Of a stretch of 58,614 bases of DNA, positions 56,790 through 58,614 are shown piece after piece. The stretch's first letter is position 1, and the number at the start of each line of letters is the position of its first letter. The notes under the pieces were generated by a model that was not told the origin of the DNA, ran no database searches, and was given only the letters and a program-made list of their open reading frames with translations. The position numbers and the translations under genes were made by a program. Source of the DNA: Lentzea indica (GTDB lineage Bacteria; Actinomycetota; Actinomycetes; Mycobacteriales; Pseudonocardiaceae); NCBI RefSeq assembly GCF_012184385.1, contig NZ_VSRL01000033.1:1-58614 (forward strand), written 5' to 3'.

Positions 56790-57315
56790 CCTCGTAGATC
56801 GCCGGCATCGGCATCGCGCGGCAGAAGTCCCAGTCCGCCCGATGCCCTGCCGCGATCAACGCGCGTGTCAGGAAGGTCCCGTGCGACCCCACGAGCACAG
56901 TCGTGTCCGGGTACTCGGTCGCCATGCGTGCCAGCGCTTTCCCCGCCCGCGCCGTCAGCGCGTCGAGGCTCTCCCCCGATCCGTGCGCGAACTCCGGATG
57001 CGCCCAGCTGTACGCGTACAGCGTCTCCCAGTCCGCGCTGGGCAGCAGCCCTGACTCCCACTCGCGCAGCTCCGCCCACGTGATCACGTCCAGCCCCAAG
57101 GCGTCAGCGGCAGGCGTGACGGTCTGCACCGCTCTTCGTTGCGGGCTCGACAGCACCGCCGTCGGCGAGTACGCGGCGAGGCGTGGGACCAACGACTCCG
57201 CCGCTGCCAGACCGTTCTCGGTGAGCGGGCGCTCGTCGTAGTCGGGTTCGCCGAGCCGCGGCCGGACGGACTGCGCATGGCGCACCAATACGATTCGTGT
57301 GGACACACCACTCAT
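56761..57315 (-). CDS. Histidine phosphatase (phosphoglycerate mutase-like)
   Basis: A 184-aa histidine phosphatase. The phospho-His motif is LVRHAQS (H13), with RP and PLTENG, the second active-site Arg in SSPQRRAVQT, and the C-terminal catalytic His in VLVGSHGTFLTRAL. Such enzymes remove phosphate from small molecules; substrate not predictable. Its 3' end overlaps the convergent coiled-coil gene by 29 bp. Confidence 0.92.
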   Translation of the reverse strand: MSGVSTRIVLVRHAQSVRPRLGEPDYDERPLTENGLAAAESLVPRLAAYSPTAVLSSPQRRAVQTVTPAADALGLDVITWAELREWESGLLPSADWETLYAYSWAHPEFAHGSGESLDALTARAGKALARMATEYPDTTVLVGSHGTFLTRALIAAGHRADWDFCRAMPMPAIYEVTSSQAAGA

Positions 57316-57329
57316 CTTGGGGGAACAGG

Positions 57330-57875
57330 ATGTTCGTGAAGTCGCTGGGCACTGACGGCGCCGAGCTCAGGCCGTTGGAACCGTGGCAGGCCGAGGAGTT
57401 CTTCGCGCACATGGAGCGCGGCCGGGAGTTCATCGGGCAGCACATCGGGTTCGCGGACGCCGCGAAGGACCTGGAGAGCGCCCGCACGCTCCTGCAGGGC
57501 TACGCGGACAAGGCCGCGACCGACACCGGGCGGATCTACGGGATCTGGCTCGACGACAAGCTCGTCGGCGGGGTGCTGTTCCGAGTGATGGACGTCCCGC
57601 AGGGACGGGCAGAGGTCGGGTGCTGGCTGGAACCGTCGGCCACCGGCAGGGGGTTGGTCACGCGGGCGGCGAAGGTGCTCATCGGCTGGGCGATTCGCGA
57701 GCGCGGCATGCATCGGGTTGAGTGGCTGGTGTCGTCGCGGAACGCGCCCAGCATCGCGGTCGCGCGGCGGCTCGGGATGACCAGGGACGGGGTGCTGCGC
57801 TCGTACCACCTGCACCGCGGGGTTCGACAGGACCTCGAGGTGTGGTCGGTGCTGGCGCCGGAGTGGGAGAGCTGA
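57330..57875 (+). CDS. GNAT-family N-acetyltransferase (RimJ/RimL type)
   Basis: A 181-aa acetyltransferase of the ribosomal-protein type. RPLEPWQAEEFFAHMER forms the start, WLEPSATGRGLVTRAAKVLIGWAI the acetyl-CoA loop, and VEWLVSSRNAPSIAVARRLGMTRDGVLRSY the typical RimJ/L end. The ATG at 57330 has GGGGGAACAGG upstream. Divergent from the phosphatase with only a 14-bp gap; its stop overlaps the hydrolase ATG (TGATG). Protein or small-molecule substrate unknown. Confidence 0.93.
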   Translation: MFVKSLGTDGAELRPLEPWQAEEFFAHMERGREFIGQHIGFADAAKDLESARTLLQGYADKAATDTGRIYGIWLDDKLVGGVLFRVMDVPQGRAEVGCWLEPSATGRGLVTRAAKVLIGWAIRERGMHRVEWLVSSRNAPSIAVARRLGMTRDGVLRSYHLHRGVRQDLEVWSVLAPEWES

Positions 57876-58567
57876 TGGACGATCTGGTGCTGCTGCACGC
57901 CTTTCCGCTCGACGCGCGGATGTGGGACGTGCCGGGTGCGCTCACGCCCTCGCTCCGGGGCAGTGGTGAGCCCGATCTCGGCACGCTCGCGTCCCAGGTC
58001 CTCGCCGTGCTCGACGAGCGGAAGCTGGACTCCGTCGTCCTCGGCGGCTGCTCGATGGGCGGCTACGTCGCGATGGCGTTGCTCAGGCTTGCGCCGGAAC
58101 GCGTGAGGGGCCTGGTTTTCGTCGACACCAAGCACACCGCGGACGCACCTCAAGCCGTGGAGACCCGGCACGCGATGGCGGATCGGGTGGAACGCGAGGG
58201 CGTTGGCGAGTGGCTCGTCGAGGCGATGCTGCCGAACCTGCTCGGCCCGAACGCCTCGGACACGGCGCGAGCGTCGGTGCGCACCATGATTCTCGAGCAG
58301 CAGGCCGAGGACGTGGCGTGGTGGCAGCGGGCCATGGCGAAGCGGCCCGACTCCACGGACGTGCTGGAGTCGCTGGACGTGCCGTCGCTGGTGCTCGTGG
58401 GCGAGCACGACAAGCTCACGCCTCCCGACGTGGCCGCGAAGCTCGCGGTGACGCTGCGGCACGCCACGAGCGAGCGCATCGAGAACGCAGGGCACCTGCC
58501 GCCCGTCGAACAGCCGGACGAGTTCCGCGCCCGGCTGGAACGGTGGCGCGTGCAGGTCGGTCTCTAG
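57875..58567 (+). CDS. Alpha/beta-fold hydrolase
   Basis: A 230-aa single-domain alpha/beta hydrolase without signal peptide. LLHAFPLDARMWD is the oxyanion region, GGCSMGGYVA the nucleophile elbow (Ser), GEHDKLTP holds the acidic residue and NAGHLPPVEQPDEF the catalytic His. It resembles small esterases of the 3-oxoadipate enol-lactonase type, though the substrate is open. Coupled to the GNAT gene by a 1-bp overlap. Confidence 0.92.
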   Translation: MDDLVLLHAFPLDARMWDVPGALTPSLRGSGEPDLGTLASQVLAVLDERKLDSVVLGGCSMGGYVAMALLRLAPERVRGLVFVDTKHTADAPQAVETRHAMADRVEREGVGEWLVEAMLPNLLGPNASDTARASVRTMILEQQAEDVAWWQRAMAKRPDSTDVLESLDVPSLVLVGEHDKLTPPDVAAKLAVTLRHATSERIENAGHLPPVEQPDEFRARLERWRVQVGL

Positions 58568-58614
58568 TGGCGTGACCCGGCCGCGCCCCAGGTCACCAGC
58601 GGCGCGCGGTCGGG

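Overview
The window is high-GC actinobacterial chromosome with dense genes, many GTG starts and short ATGA or TGATG overlaps. The gene families point to the order Pseudonocardiales (relatives of Lentzea, Saccharothrix or Amycolatopsis): the GlgE alpha-glucan pathway, SCO6745-family, DUF6230/DUF6114, SPW and DUF3817 proteins, and a long DivIVA-type coiled-coil protein beside methylmalonyl-CoA genes. I cannot name the species. No rRNA, tRNA or CRISPR array was seen. Seven genes carry nine single-base frameshifts, each repairable by one added or removed base, so I treat them as real genes with probable sequence errors.

1-10.9 kb: two paralogous Ser/Thr kinase genes (the first cut by the window edge) face away from a glgE-treS-mak-glgB cluster. 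TreS converts trehalose to maltose, Mak phosphorylates it, GlgE polymerises maltose 1-phosphate and GlgB branches the glucan. A stand-alone TnpB (IS200/IS605-type RNA-guided nuclease) element sits between mak and glgB. 11-15.8 kb: two zinc-peptidase lipoproteins flank a coupled DUF6230/DUF6114/secreted-protein operon. 15.8-18.2 kb: an ArsR-GNAT fusion regulator, then a divergent SDR/TetR pair with two matching palindromic operators.

18.2-24 kb is the least explained part. A leftward series encodes a DUF4254-like protein, three small proteins (two with C-x2-C pairs), a glycine-rich-domain protein with a Cys-rich tail, a methyltransferase and a GNAT. It runs divergently from an XRE-type regulator and a small protein with two RyR-like repeats. 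A 139-bp nested inverted repeat follows.

24-35 kb: a YbbN-like thioredoxin/TPR protein, an SCO6745 protein, a secreted beta-propeller protein, a thiamine-binding-type protein, MarR, a phosphotransferase, an ABC-2 exporter, and a large LuxR regulator with an N-terminal zinc ribbon. 35-44 kb: a mannoside-use locus (GH92, Tat-exported GH47, LacI regulator, ManA, ribose-type ABC importer) sharing the operator GACAACGTTGTC. 44-49.5 kb: tandem secreted S33 peptidases and a DevS/DevR-like two-component pair. 49.6-56.8 kb: meaB, thiolase, methylmalonyl-CoA epimerase, crotonyl-CoA carboxylase/reductase and a Scy/FilP-like coiled-coil protein, with a TetR regulator and an SPW membrane protein. 56.8-58.6 kb: a histidine phosphatase, a GNAT and an alpha/beta hydrolase.
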